DNA from: Roseibacillus sp.
Lineage (GTDB): Bacteria; Verrucomicrobiota; Verrucomicrobiia; Verrucomicrobiales; Akkermansiaceae
NCBI GenBank assembly: GCA_028821775.1
Contig: JAPKFB010000038.1
Location: 1 to 46,913 of the forward strand
Direction: 5' to 3'
Length of the DNA: 46,913 nucleotides
Shown here: one piece after another, positions 17,128-25,438 of the stretch
How the letters are laid out: every line of letters begins with the position of its first letter
Numbering within the stretch: the first letter of the stretch is position 1
Program-made: the position numbers and the translations under genes
Notes under the pieces: model-generated
Told to the model about the DNA's origin: nothing
The model's database searches: none
Seen by the model: the letters and a program-made list of their open reading frames with translations, nothing else

Positions 17128-18063
17128 CTACTTTCGTTTCGGGTAATCCTGGTTCTCTTCTAGGTCGGCCTCGGTGATCTTGTCGGAGGGAACACCTCCG
17201 GCGGGGACTTCGGCTTTCGAGACCCAGGTGATGGCGTTGAGAACAATGCGACGAAAGTCATCCTGTCCCCAGTTGCGATGGAAGTGGCCGCCGGTAAATC
17301 CAAAGCCGCGCCCACCGTTGGGACGCTCATATGCCCAGGCCATGTGTTGGATTTCTCCATTCGCAATCGCCTTGCGCACATGGGGATTGCCCGAATGGGC
17401 TCCGTCCCCGCGCTGCATGGTGCTCTTGGGTGGATGAGTGGAAAGAATCGGCGTGACGCCTTTCATGTCCTTCTGGAAGCGCATGTGGAAGTACCACTCG
17501 TCGCGAATCTTGAAGGGCTTTACTCCGCGGGTGATGGCGTGCTTGGGCAGTTCGGTGAAGTCGGCCTCCCAGTGCGGGTTGACCGACCAGTTGGCTTCAA
17601 AGTAGCCACCCATCCACTCCAGGAACTTGTCGCCGGACTTTCCTTTGGGCGTCTCGACTCCGTAGTGCAGGCAGGCAAGTCCGCAGCCGTCCTTGAGTTT
17701 CAGGTCCAGGCCGTCGAGGTGCTGGTTGGCCATGTGACGACCGCCGCCGTCGCAGTAGAAGACGATCGCGTCGGCGTCCTTGAGAACGTCTGCGTTGCCA
17801 GGCCAGGCCTTGGCGAGGTGGACGGACGCTTCGATTGTTTCGCCCATGTGCTTGTTGAGTTGCTTGGCGAGGAGCATGCAGCCGGCGCGATGTTCGTGGG
17901 CTCCATAGCCGTGGCTGCGATTCCCCGCCATGAAGGCGATCTTCTTTTTTCCCTCCTGGTCGGCGGTGGCCTTGGCCACGGTTTTTGTCTGGTCACCCAG
18001 CAGGGCGGGCCCGGTGAGGCCGAGGAGCAAGAGAGCAGTGAGGGCATTGAGTGTGGGTTTCAT
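17128..18063 (-). CDS. Exported stand-alone ThuA domain protein
   Basis: 311 residues with a signal peptide (MKPTLNALTALLLLGLTGPALL). A ThuA/trehalose-utilisation class I glutamine-amidotransferase-like fold covers ~40-285: KIAFMAGNRSHGYGAHEH, ADAIVFYCDGGG, GCGLACLHYGVET, HFHRNWGQDDFRRIVLNAITW. A Cys in LACLHYG sits near the position of the amidotransferase nucleophile, but no catalytic role can be claimed from sequence. ThuA proteins are linked to disaccharide/sugar oxidation. Its stop is close to the terminator at 17072. Its start is 39 bp downstream of the ThuA-dehydrogenase gene at 18103 (same strand), so they likely form an operon. Confidence 0.88.
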   Translation of the reverse strand: MKPTLNALTALLLLGLTGPALLGDQTKTVAKATADQEGKKKIAFMAGNRSHGYGAHEHRAGCMLLAKQLNKHMGETIEASVHLAKAWPGNADVLKDADAIVFYCDGGGRHMANQHLDGLDLKLKDGCGLACLHYGVETPKGKSGDKFLEWMGGYFEANWSVNPHWEADFTELPKHAITRGVKPFKIRDEWYFHMRFQKDMKGVTPILSTHPPKSTMQRGDGAHSGNPHVRKAIANGEIQHMAWAYERPNGGRGFGFTGGHFHRNWGQDDFRRIVLNAITWVSKAEVPAGGVPSDKITEADLEENQDYPKRK

Positions 18064-18102
18064 ACGATGTTTTGGCTGTTGGTTAGGGGTAAATGGATCG
18101 AG

Positions 18103-21100
18103 TTAGCGGAGTTCTTTCGCAGTCCAGGGCAAGTTCCGGCCTTTCACGGAGCGACGTACGCTTTGGGCCTGCTTGGCGGTGACCGGCGCGGCGTCGTTGG
18201 ACCAAGTTTGGCGTGCGTAGCTGAGAACGTCTGCGATATCCTGGTCCTTCAAGTCGACGTGGGGAGGCATGATGTTGTTGAACTTCTGTCCCTTGACCGC
18301 GATGGGACCCTGCAGACCTTTGAGCAGAATCTTGATGGGAATCCTAGCGTCACCGGTAAGCCAGTCGGAGCCGTCAAGAGGAGGAAAGGCGCCGGCGACG
18401 CCGAGTCCATCAGGGCCGTGACAAGCGATGCAGGTCCGCGCATAGATCGCGTCACCGCGGGCGTGGATGCTTGGGTCAGGCTTGTGCTTGCGCTCGGCAA
18501 CCTTGGCGGTGGACTGCGATTGCACTGAGTTCTGCAGCGACTTGGCAAAGGAGTCGCCCGTGGCAGCGCGTGCACTGAGGAAGGTCACGAGCTTTTTCCT
18601 CTCGGCAGCCGAAGCGGTCTTGCCGAAGTGGGCGGCGATCGCAAGGACAGTGCCGCCCAGACCCGACTCGCCGGTCTCCTGGAGGTAGAGGTCATCAAAC
18701 CAGGCTGTGCCGGTTTGTCCGCCGTAACCGCCGAAGAGAGCATGGATGGTGATTTGAGTGGAGTTGCCGGAATCGAAATCGATCGCATACTCGGTCCAGT
18801 CGGTGGTGCCTCTCACCGCTTTGGTGCGGTGCCCGGTGAGGTGCACATTGATCATGGTGCCACTGCCTTTGACATCCTTGGTCTTGATCCATCCGCCGAG
18901 GCGATAGCGCGTGTTGCGCTTCAGTTTCACGGTGGCGCCCCAACCGATGTCCGCGGGTGTGGTCGCCGAGATCTTGAGGCAGGCGCCGGTGCGACCTTCC
19001 GGCGAGACAGTGAACTTCGCACTTTTCGCTCCGGGGCCGCCGTGGAGTTTGGGCGACCAGCCTTCCGGATGGTTGCCCTTAGCCTTGCTGAGATCGCCGT
19101 TGTGCAAAACATTTCTCGGTGCGGATGATTCCTGCGGTTTGATCTTGGTGATCGCGCCCTTCACAAAGCCACCTCCGTGGCGACGGGCGCCCACCTGGAA
19201 GGCGTCGTGGAGGACTGGATCGTTCAGGATCACGTTGCCGTTGTTGGTGATGAGGTTCACGAGGGCGGCGCCCACCTGGTCCGACGGTCCGAGGCGGGAG
19301 AAGGCGAGGAGGAGATCGAGGAGAATGCGAGGTTCGCTCTCCGTGATCTGGCCCTTCCTGATGAACAACTTCGCGAGGGTATCATCGAGCGGGGCATTGC
19401 GAAGAGCTGCGCGTTTCAGGCCGGCATCCTCCGAGGCGAGTGCGGCTTTGATGGTGTCGAGATCGAGGGATCCTGTGCCCGCCTTGGCATAGAAGGTGTG
19501 AATGTCGGACTTGAAGGCAACCGCTGCTCCGCTCTCGACGGCGTTGCGCTGAGCCTGAAGACGCCAGAAGAGATTCTTGCTCGCAAAGTTCGCCTGGTAG
19601 GGGTCGTTCGGGGATCCTTTCGGATAGACGCGGTAGATTCGTCCATGCTGCTTGTCGCGGTGCGGCGTCACGTAGGCGTTGCCTTTGCCGCGCTTGGCAT
19701 CGAGTCCCGAGGACCCCTTGCTCGGGGTCGGGTTGTGCTGAATGACGAGGTTGTACCAATCGCAAATCCAGAGCGCGCCATCGGGGCCCACCTCAGCGCA
19801 GACGGGGCCGGACCAGGTGTCGGCTGAGGTGTAGATATTGTTCGGGCTCTGCCTCAGTTCGAAGCCCGCGCCCTTGGCGTGACGTTCCCATTGCCCGACC
19901 AACTTGCCGGTCGGGGCGCAAATGAAGGCGATCTTGTTCCAGTAGGATTCGGGGAATCGACGAGCGGTGTAGAAGGCGTGACCGGCCCCCGCGGTGTATT
20001 TGTCGTGGGCGTCGACTTGTCGAATGTCGGTCGAAGAGGGATAGAAATCCGGGTTCTTGTCAGCGCGCGGAGTGCGGGGCTGACTCAGGCCCGCCTGCTC
20101 GTAGTAGCGGCGCGGGAAGCTGAGATACCAACTGGGATTTGCATTGGCGGTCGAGCCATGGATGTCGAATTCTTCCGTGAAGCCAAGCCCCCAGGTGTTG
20201 TTGGTGGTGTTTTGAAGAAACTCCATTGCGCTTCCATCGGGCTTGAAGCGGAAGACTCCGCTGCTGAAGTTGTGGATTACCCCGCCCACCTTGCCTCCAA
20301 ACCCGGAATAGCCGGTGGTGGCCCAGATCCAGTTGTCGATCCCGTAGCGGAAGTTGGAAGTGCCCGCGTGGGTGTCACCGGTGCGAATCCCGCTGAAGAG
20401 GACCCTGCGTTCATCCGCGACATCATCGCCGTTGGTGTCCTTGAGGAAGAGAACGTCGGAACCATTGGTGCAAATCACCCCTCCCTGGGCGAAGACCAGG
20501 GTGGTGGGAATGGAGAGCTTGTCCGCGAAGACCGTGAACTTGTCGGCGCGGCCATCACCATCGGTGTCCTCGCAGATCTTGATCCGGTCGTGGCCGATGT
20601 TGTCGGCCTGCAGGTTGTTGGGGTAGTCGATGGTCTCGATCACGAAGGCGCGTCCGCGCTCGTCCCAGTTGATGAAGATCGGGTTGATGATGTCGGGATC
20701 GGCGGCAAAGAGGGAGAGTTCGAATCCTGGCGGCACCTGGGCAAGCTTGAGCGACTCTGCCGGCTCAAACGGTTTCGGAACGCTGGTGACGAGCTTGCGC
20801 TTGCGATAACCGGGCAGTTCCACATCCATCATCTCAAACTTGGGAAGCTTGAGCGCGGTCAGCTTCGCCCGGGCGTCGTCGCCGACGCTCCAATAGATCG
20901 CGCGCTTGAGAAGATCCTGGAAATTGGGCTGATCCCAGACGCGGTGATCGTGGCCCGAGGCGGTATAAAATACGCGGCCCTTGCCTTGATTACGAATCCA
21001 GGTCCACGGTTCGCCGCTCCGCTCCTGCAGGATGGTGCGGTCCTTGCCGTGACGTTCGTGGACGTAGGTTTCATCCCAAGCCTTGAACCCCTGGTAGCCC

Positions 21101-21585
21101 TTGGTGATCTCGTGGGTGCTCTTGGTGGTGGTGGGGGAAAACTCCTCGCCGCCGTGAGATTTGAAGACTCCTCCCACGAGCTTCACAAAGGCCTCTGACT
21201 TTCCGTAGCAAGCGGAAGCGCAATGGATGGGCAGGAAGCCGCCGCCTCCTTCCACAAAGCCCAAGAGCGCCTTTTCCTGAGCGGCGGGCATCTCTCCCCG
21301 TTGAGCCCAGTTGCCATACATGAGGACCGCATCGAACTGTTGAAGGGTAGCGGCATTGAGAGCGGAAGCGGGATCATCGAGGTAGGTCAGGTTGATGCCA
21401 TCATCCCCGAGTTGCTTCTTGAGAACGCGGTAGCGCGTGATGGGATCGTGACCGGCGTGGTTTTTGGTCGGAGCTCCAAAGAAGAGGACCTCCAGACGTC
21501 GGGCCTCCTTCTTTGGAATAACGAGCGGAGCGCCGAAAGCCACCGCAGCCAGGATGAGGGTGAGCAAGAGTGGAATCTTTTTCAT
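18103..21585 (-). CDS. ThuA + PVC-type dehydrogenase + carbohydrate-binding + cytochrome c multidomain protein
   Basis: The ATG at 21585 (MKKIPLLLTLILAAVAFGAP) gives a proper signal peptide and 1160 residues. An N-terminal ThuA domain (~25-245) has EVLFFGAPTKNHAGHDP, IHCASACYG, WTWIRNQGKGRVFYTASGHD. A dehydrogenase propeller (~260-690) begins PPGFELSLFAADPDIINP and has CEDTDGDGRAD, LKDTNGDDVAD and DTHAGTSNFRYG. A helical repeat region is followed by a jelly-roll CBM-like domain (~840-980; NVLHNGDLSKA, YRLGGWIKT, TAWFDDLYLQE). The C-terminal cytochrome c has motif CIACH (Cys1052, Cys1055, His1056). Predicted role: substrate-bound sugar oxidation with electrons moved to haem in the periplasm or at the surface. 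It is related to 30265-33246, which lacks the CBM-like domain. Confidence 0.88.
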   Translation of the reverse strand: MKKIPLLLTLILAAVAFGAPLVIPKKEARRLEVLFFGAPTKNHAGHDPITRYRVLKKQLGDDGINLTYLDDPASALNAATLQQFDAVLMYGNWAQRGEMPAAQEKALLGFVEGGGGFLPIHCASACYGKSEAFVKLVGGVFKSHGGEEFSPTTTKSTHEITKGYQGFKAWDETYVHERHGKDRTILQERSGEPWTWIRNQGKGRVFYTASGHDHRVWDQPNFQDLLKRAIYWSVGDDARAKLTALKLPKFEMMDVELPGYRKRKLVTSVPKPFEPAESLKLAQVPPGFELSLFAADPDIINPIFINWDERGRAFVIETIDYPNNLQADNIGHDRIKICEDTDGDGRADKFTVFADKLSIPTTLVFAQGGVICTNGSDVLFLKDTNGDDVADERRVLFSGIRTGDTHAGTSNFRYGIDNWIWATTGYSGFGGKVGGVIHNFSSGVFRFKPDGSAMEFLQNTTNNTWGLGFTEEFDIHGSTANANPSWYLSFPRRYYEQAGLSQPRTPRADKNPDFYPSSTDIRQVDAHDKYTAGAGHAFYTARRFPESYWNKIAFICAPTGKLVGQWERHAKGAGFELRQSPNNIYTSADTWSGPVCAEVGPDGALWICDWYNLVIQHNPTPSKGSSGLDAKRGKGNAYVTPHRDKQHGRIYRVYPKGSPNDPYQANFASKNLFWRLQAQRNAVESGAAVAFKSDIHTFYAKAGTGSLDLDTIKAALASEDAGLKRAALRNAPLDDTLAKLFIRKGQITESEPRILLDLLLAFSRLGPSDQVGAALVNLITNNGNVILNDPVLHDAFQVGARRHGGGFVKGAITKIKPQESSAPRNVLHNGDLSKAKGNHPEGWSPKLHGGPGAKSAKFTVSPEGRTGACLKISATTPADIGWGATVKLKRNTRYRLGGWIKTKDVKGSGTMINVHLTGHRTKAVRGTTDWTEYAIDFDSGNSTQITIHALFGGYGGQTGTAWFDDLYLQETGESGLGGTVLAIAAHFGKTASAAERKKLVTFLSARAATGDSFAKSLQNSVQSQSTAKVAERKHKPDPSIHARGDAIYARTCIACHGPDGLGVAGAFPPLDGSDWLTGDARIPIKILLKGLQGPIAVKGQKFNNIMPPHVDLKDQDIADVLSYARQTWSNDAAPVTAKQAQSVRRSVKGRNLPWTAKELR

Positions 21586-21642
21586 GAGGAAGAGAAGCGT
21601 GAGGGGTTCTATTTTCGCTGTGACGGGAAGACAAATCAAGAC

Positions 21643-24600
21643 TCAGGGACTGACACGAAGACGTAGGTATTGTCCGGCCATCGTTCCGTGCGGTTGCAAG
21701 GTGCGCACGATTCTGGTGACCGTTCCGTCCCCGTTGTCCTGCGGAACCTCCGCCTCGACGGTGATTGCAGGACCACTTTGCCAAGTCAAGAGATTGTCGG
21801 AGATCTCCACCACAAGGCTGAAGTCGGTTGCATCCTGTCGTTGGCGGAAACGCAGGGCGGGGTAGTTGGTGCCCCCATCGGCGACGATGATGATCTCGGG
21901 TGCGCTCTGACCTGGAGTCGGAGCGAGATCGGTGCCGACGGCGTAAGCGATCAGGTTCGAGAGTGGGTGGCCGTGGTAGGAGGCCGCGGGGTCGGTGGCT
22001 GCGTTGGCCGCCATCCAGAGATCGAACGGGCTACTGGGCTCATCTGCGTTCGTAGTTCCGTGTTCGGCATAGCTGGCTCGCCAGCTGGAGGGCAAGGTGT
22101 GGTCGGGAACAGAGGAAGGGTCGATCAGGGTGAGCGAGAATCCATGGCCGTCCGCGGAACTTGGCCACGGCGCCAGGTCATCATAGATGAAGTCTCGAAT
22201 GGCGTCGCCCGCTCCGAAAGAGAGTTTCACCTGTTCCCCGCCATTATCGAGTTTGTCGGTGGGATCCCATTCCCCTGCGATGGGGTGCTCGGCACCGTAG
22301 CGCATTTCGTAGGCGGTCCTTTTCGCGACGATGAGGACGAACTTGCCCGGATCAAGAGTGGAGATGGCGGCGTTGGTAAAATCGTAGTCGACGCCCTTGG
22401 TGAACCGCACGTCGCTGAGATCGAGCGGGGTGGGGCCGACATTGCGGAGTTCGATGAACTCGAAGAAGTCGTCGTCAGGATAGCCTGCAAGGATTTCATC
22501 GGGGGTGACTCTTCCCGGATGATACATGAGTTCGGAAATGACAAGTCCCTGGCGAAGGGCGGAAATGTCGGGAAGGGTGACGGTGAACTTGAGGGGGGCT
22601 GACCAGTGGCTCCAGCGACCGGTGTTGTCCTGATGGCGGACCCGCGCGCGATAGGTGTGTCCGGAGCGCACCGCAGTGGTTGGGATCTCTTTCGAGGCGC
22701 TGAAGACGCTGAGTTCGCCGGACTCCCAGTCCGCCTTCCACTCAAGTTTGAAGGGTGCGGTGGAATCGTGGGCGGGAGCGGTGGAGTCTGTGATTTCAGA
22801 AACCCGCCATTCCATCGCGCCGAAAGATTGGTTGCCCTGCGGATCGCTGAAGGCGCTGCTTTCGAACTGAAGTCCGTTGCTCGGGAACTCTGCCGTGCCA
22901 GTATACCTGATGGTGGGCGTGCCGGGGATCCTGCCCCCTTCCCCCTGGGAGGCCTGCAGGGTATCGAGGTGAGCCCCTCGTCCGCCGGCGCCCACGCCGC
23001 CCCCGGGCCACGACCCGCCGAGGAAGCCGAAGTTAATCATGTCCCGTTCAAGGAGGCCGAGGGACACGGCTCCCTTACCGCCAAGTCCCCCGTAGTTGCC
23101 GGCATCGGAGGGGGCTCCTTTCCATCGGAAGCCATCTGCTCGCTCGAAGAACCGGATGTCCGAAACGAGTTCGCGCAGAACCGGGGAAATCTGATCGCGT
23201 TGCCAGAGAAGGTCGCGCACTTCGCGCACGGTGTTGAAGTAATCGGGCCAGAGGCCGGGCGTGCTTCCGCCATCGCTTCCACCGCCGCTGGCGGCAAAAA
23301 GCGCATTGTAGACCACGTCATGACCGCTGTTCCAAGTGGGTCCCCAACTCGCGTCGGTGTCCCAAGGCAGGATCCAGAGTTTTCCGCGGCCCCGATTACC
23401 AGGGGTGTAGGTCGGCTCGAAGTAGTAGACCATGTTCTTGTTTGCGCTGGGCCAGAAGTCATAGATCCTCATCGCTTCGGCCAAGGCGTGCCAGTGATTC
23501 CAGCGCTCAACGTTGAGGCTTTCCAAGATCTCCCTCTCGGAGGTATTGCCGGTGAGGGTGCTCTCAATGTAGATGTGATCAGCGCCGTTGCGTGCGCCCG
23601 CAGCAGCTTGGTAGCGTTGCTGCCGCCGCCAGTCCTGGGTCTGGTTGATGAGTTTGTAGAGATTTCCTTTTTCCAACCCGTGTGCCTCCATGAAGCGCAC
23701 GTCGTAGGTTTCGAGCACGAAGTTCATGCCCTGAAAGTCCCCCCGCCAGCGATCGGGGGCCTCAGCGCTGTCATCGACCACGCGCCAGTGAATCCAATGG
23801 GTGCGAGGGCCCGGAACGCCGATCTCATTGAAGAGGCGCATGCTCATCGCTTCGTTGAGGGCATAGGTGAGCGTTCCCCGGTTATCGAAGCCCTTGCCGG
23901 TCGTCAAGGTGCGCCACTTCTTGGAATACTTTTTGCCCTCCTGGTCGCGGGCCTGGAAGTAGGAACCATCATTGAACCGAAAGCGCATGGAGCGTTTCCC
24001 CTGATTGTGGTAGCGTCCATTGGCTCCGCGGAGTCGATAGCGGATGTTGTCATAGACCACTCCGTCGTAGACGATCGTTCCATTCCAGTTGTAGAGGAAT
24101 CGGGCCTCGCTTCCCTGGTTGATTCGGTCGGAACTGTTGTAGGCGAAGCATTCTTCGTAGTCTTCTTCGCGGGTGATGAGGTGGTAGACCGGGAGCGATT
24201 CCAGCACCGCGGGCGAGAGCCCCTCATAGGTAGGAATGCCGTTGTAGACGAAGTAGGCAAAGTTTGCAGAGGGATCGTCGCTGTAGGGCACACGGACGGA
24301 TGCGGCGAGGGAGTCCTCCACCGTGATGCGATAGCGCATCAAGGTGCGGTGAGCCTGAGCGGGCAGGGTCGCTGTGAAGATTCCATCGTCGGCCAGTGCG
24401 TCGTCGCCGGTGCCATCGTCGGTCATGACGAGGCCGACCCATCCTTCCTGGTAGGCCGGGTTGTTCGCGCGCGTTCGGATCGTGATGTTGTTGTTGAGGA
24501 TGCGAAGGGGGAGTTGCGATGGGAGGTAGAATCCAGCGGCCACGATTTGGTATTCGAGCAGGACGGACGCCACTCCGTCGGGATCGCTGACCTTGGAGGT

Positions 24601-25194
24601 GATGACAACGACGTCGGCGTCCGTTGGTTGCTGGGGAGTGTGTTTGACTTTGCGGATGTTGGGTGCGGTGTTGGGCGAGAAGACCGTGTTCTGAGCCCCC
24701 GGGGACGGTCGGCTGGCGGAGCGCCAGGAGCTTCCCAGTGAGTTGTCGAGCGCAGGGTTGATGAGTTCGATCGAGGGGCCATTTCCACTCGCCTCGACCG
24801 GCCAGGGAAAGCCCACCCGATAGTCGACCTCGTCGACCACGAGATCGGCCTCGTTGCGGAGCCGAACAGTTTCCCCCTCGGCATTGAGTTGGCCAAGGAA
24901 GGGGCCGATCGCGCTCGCTCCCAGGGTGCTTTGCAAGACTGCCGGGTCCTCCGCGATGACGAAAAACTCGCCCCCCGCAATGGTGGTGTCGGCTGGAAAG
25001 AGGTAGTCGATCGCCCCCGATAATCGCCACCCGGAAAGCACGACCTCGTCCGGGCCTGAATTGTAGAGTTCGATGAACTCCTGGCGAATCGGGTTCTCCG
25101 GTGGGTTGTAGTGAATTTCGTTGATGTTGATCGCAGCTCCGAGGGATGGGAGAAGGACAATAGCGGAGAGGAGGGAGTGCAGGGAGCGAGACAT
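21643..25194 (-). CDS. Lamin-tail domain + CotH kinase-like exported protein
   Basis: 1183 residues with signal peptide MSRSLHSLLSAIVLLPSLGA. Two lamin-tail (LTD) domains flank the core: ~20-150 (INEIHYNPPENPIRQEFIEL) and ~850-1000 (LVISELMYHPGR, FFEFIELRNVGPTPLDLSD). Between them is a CotH-type kinase domain (~330-700) with RLRGANGRYHNQGKRSMRFR, FVLETYDVRFMEAHGL and an acidic LPWDTDASWG motif, which fits the Asp-rich catalytic segment of CotH protein kinases. A fibronectin-like stretch follows. The C-terminal ~135 residues carry FDLWMAA...PLSNLIAYAVG and a beta-rich tail ending LRLRVSP, shared with the divergent sulfatase. CotH proteins in spore formers phosphorylate coat proteins; in this phylum the role is unknown. 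Exported or surface location likely. Confidence 0.85.
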   Translation of the reverse strand: MSRSLHSLLSAIVLLPSLGAAININEIHYNPPENPIRQEFIELYNSGPDEVVLSGWRLSGAIDYLFPADTTIAGGEFFVIAEDPAVLQSTLGASAIGPFLGQLNAEGETVRLRNEADLVVDEVDYRVGFPWPVEASGNGPSIELINPALDNSLGSSWRSASRPSPGAQNTVFSPNTAPNIRKVKHTPQQPTDADVVVITSKVSDPDGVASVLLEYQIVAAGFYLPSQLPLRILNNNITIRTRANNPAYQEGWVGLVMTDDGTGDDALADDGIFTATLPAQAHRTLMRYRITVEDSLAASVRVPYSDDPSANFAYFVYNGIPTYEGLSPAVLESLPVYHLITREEDYEECFAYNSSDRINQGSEARFLYNWNGTIVYDGVVYDNIRYRLRGANGRYHNQGKRSMRFRFNDGSYFQARDQEGKKYSKKWRTLTTGKGFDNRGTLTYALNEAMSMRLFNEIGVPGPRTHWIHWRVVDDSAEAPDRWRGDFQGMNFVLETYDVRFMEAHGLEKGNLYKLINQTQDWRRQQRYQAAAGARNGADHIYIESTLTGNTSEREILESLNVERWNHWHALAEAMRIYDFWPSANKNMVYYFEPTYTPGNRGRGKLWILPWDTDASWGPTWNSGHDVVYNALFAASGGGSDGGSTPGLWPDYFNTVREVRDLLWQRDQISPVLRELVSDIRFFERADGFRWKGAPSDAGNYGGLGGKGAVSLGLLERDMINFGFLGGSWPGGGVGAGGRGAHLDTLQASQGEGGRIPGTPTIRYTGTAEFPSNGLQFESSAFSDPQGNQSFGAMEWRVSEITDSTAPAHDSTAPFKLEWKADWESGELSVFSASKEIPTTAVRSGHTYRARVRHQDNTGRWSHWSAPLKFTVTLPDISALRQGLVISELMYHPGRVTPDEILAGYPDDDFFEFIELRNVGPTPLDLSDVRFTKGVDYDFTNAAISTLDPGKFVLIVAKRTAYEMRYGAEHPIAGEWDPTDKLDNGGEQVKLSFGAGDAIRDFIYDDLAPWPSSADGHGFSLTLIDPSSVPDHTLPSSWRASYAEHGTTNADEPSSPFDLWMAANAATDPAASYHGHPLSNLIAYAVGTDLAPTPGQSAPEIIIVADGGTNYPALRFRQRQDATDFSLVVEISDNLLTWQSGPAITVEAEVPQDNGDGTVTRIVRTLQPHGTMAGQYLRLRVSP

Positions 25195-25322
25195 GAAAGG
25201 GAATCAGTTTTGTGATGGGGAAGATGGGTTCTGCGTGCCCGTTTCCAATCAGGAAATCACTTCAGGTCACGTCTTCAAGCGAGAGCGCAACAGGAAATGC
25301 CGGCTTGCACGGGGTCCGAGTC

Positions 25323-25347
25323 GACCGAGTCCGCCTGGGCGGAGGTC
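25323..25347. promoter_or_regulatory. Palindrome in the divergent CotH/sulfatase promoter region
   Basis: The 25195-25438 gap between divergently transcribed genes holds a 14-bp perfect inverted repeat, TCCGCC TG GGCGGA (25330-25343). It is extended by GACC (25323-25326) and GGTC (25344-25347) with a 3-nt bulge, making a near-symmetrical 25-bp element. A direct repeat CCGAGT flanks its left side. It may be an operator for both genes or a transcript hairpin. Nothing else in the gap is recognised. Confidence 0.35.
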
Positions 25348-25438
25348 ATCTTGGGCGACGGGGAGGTCCTCGGGATCGCAGCCTCTTGAGGACTGATTTC
25401 CATTGCTTCGGTGGGATCTTGGGCCGAATTTTCCACCG

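Noticed and set aside
22606..24741. 711-codon plus-strand open frame antisense to the CotH gene
   Set aside because: The minus-strand frame has signal peptide, LTD and CotH motifs; the antisense frame is open only because of high GC third positions and shows no domain.
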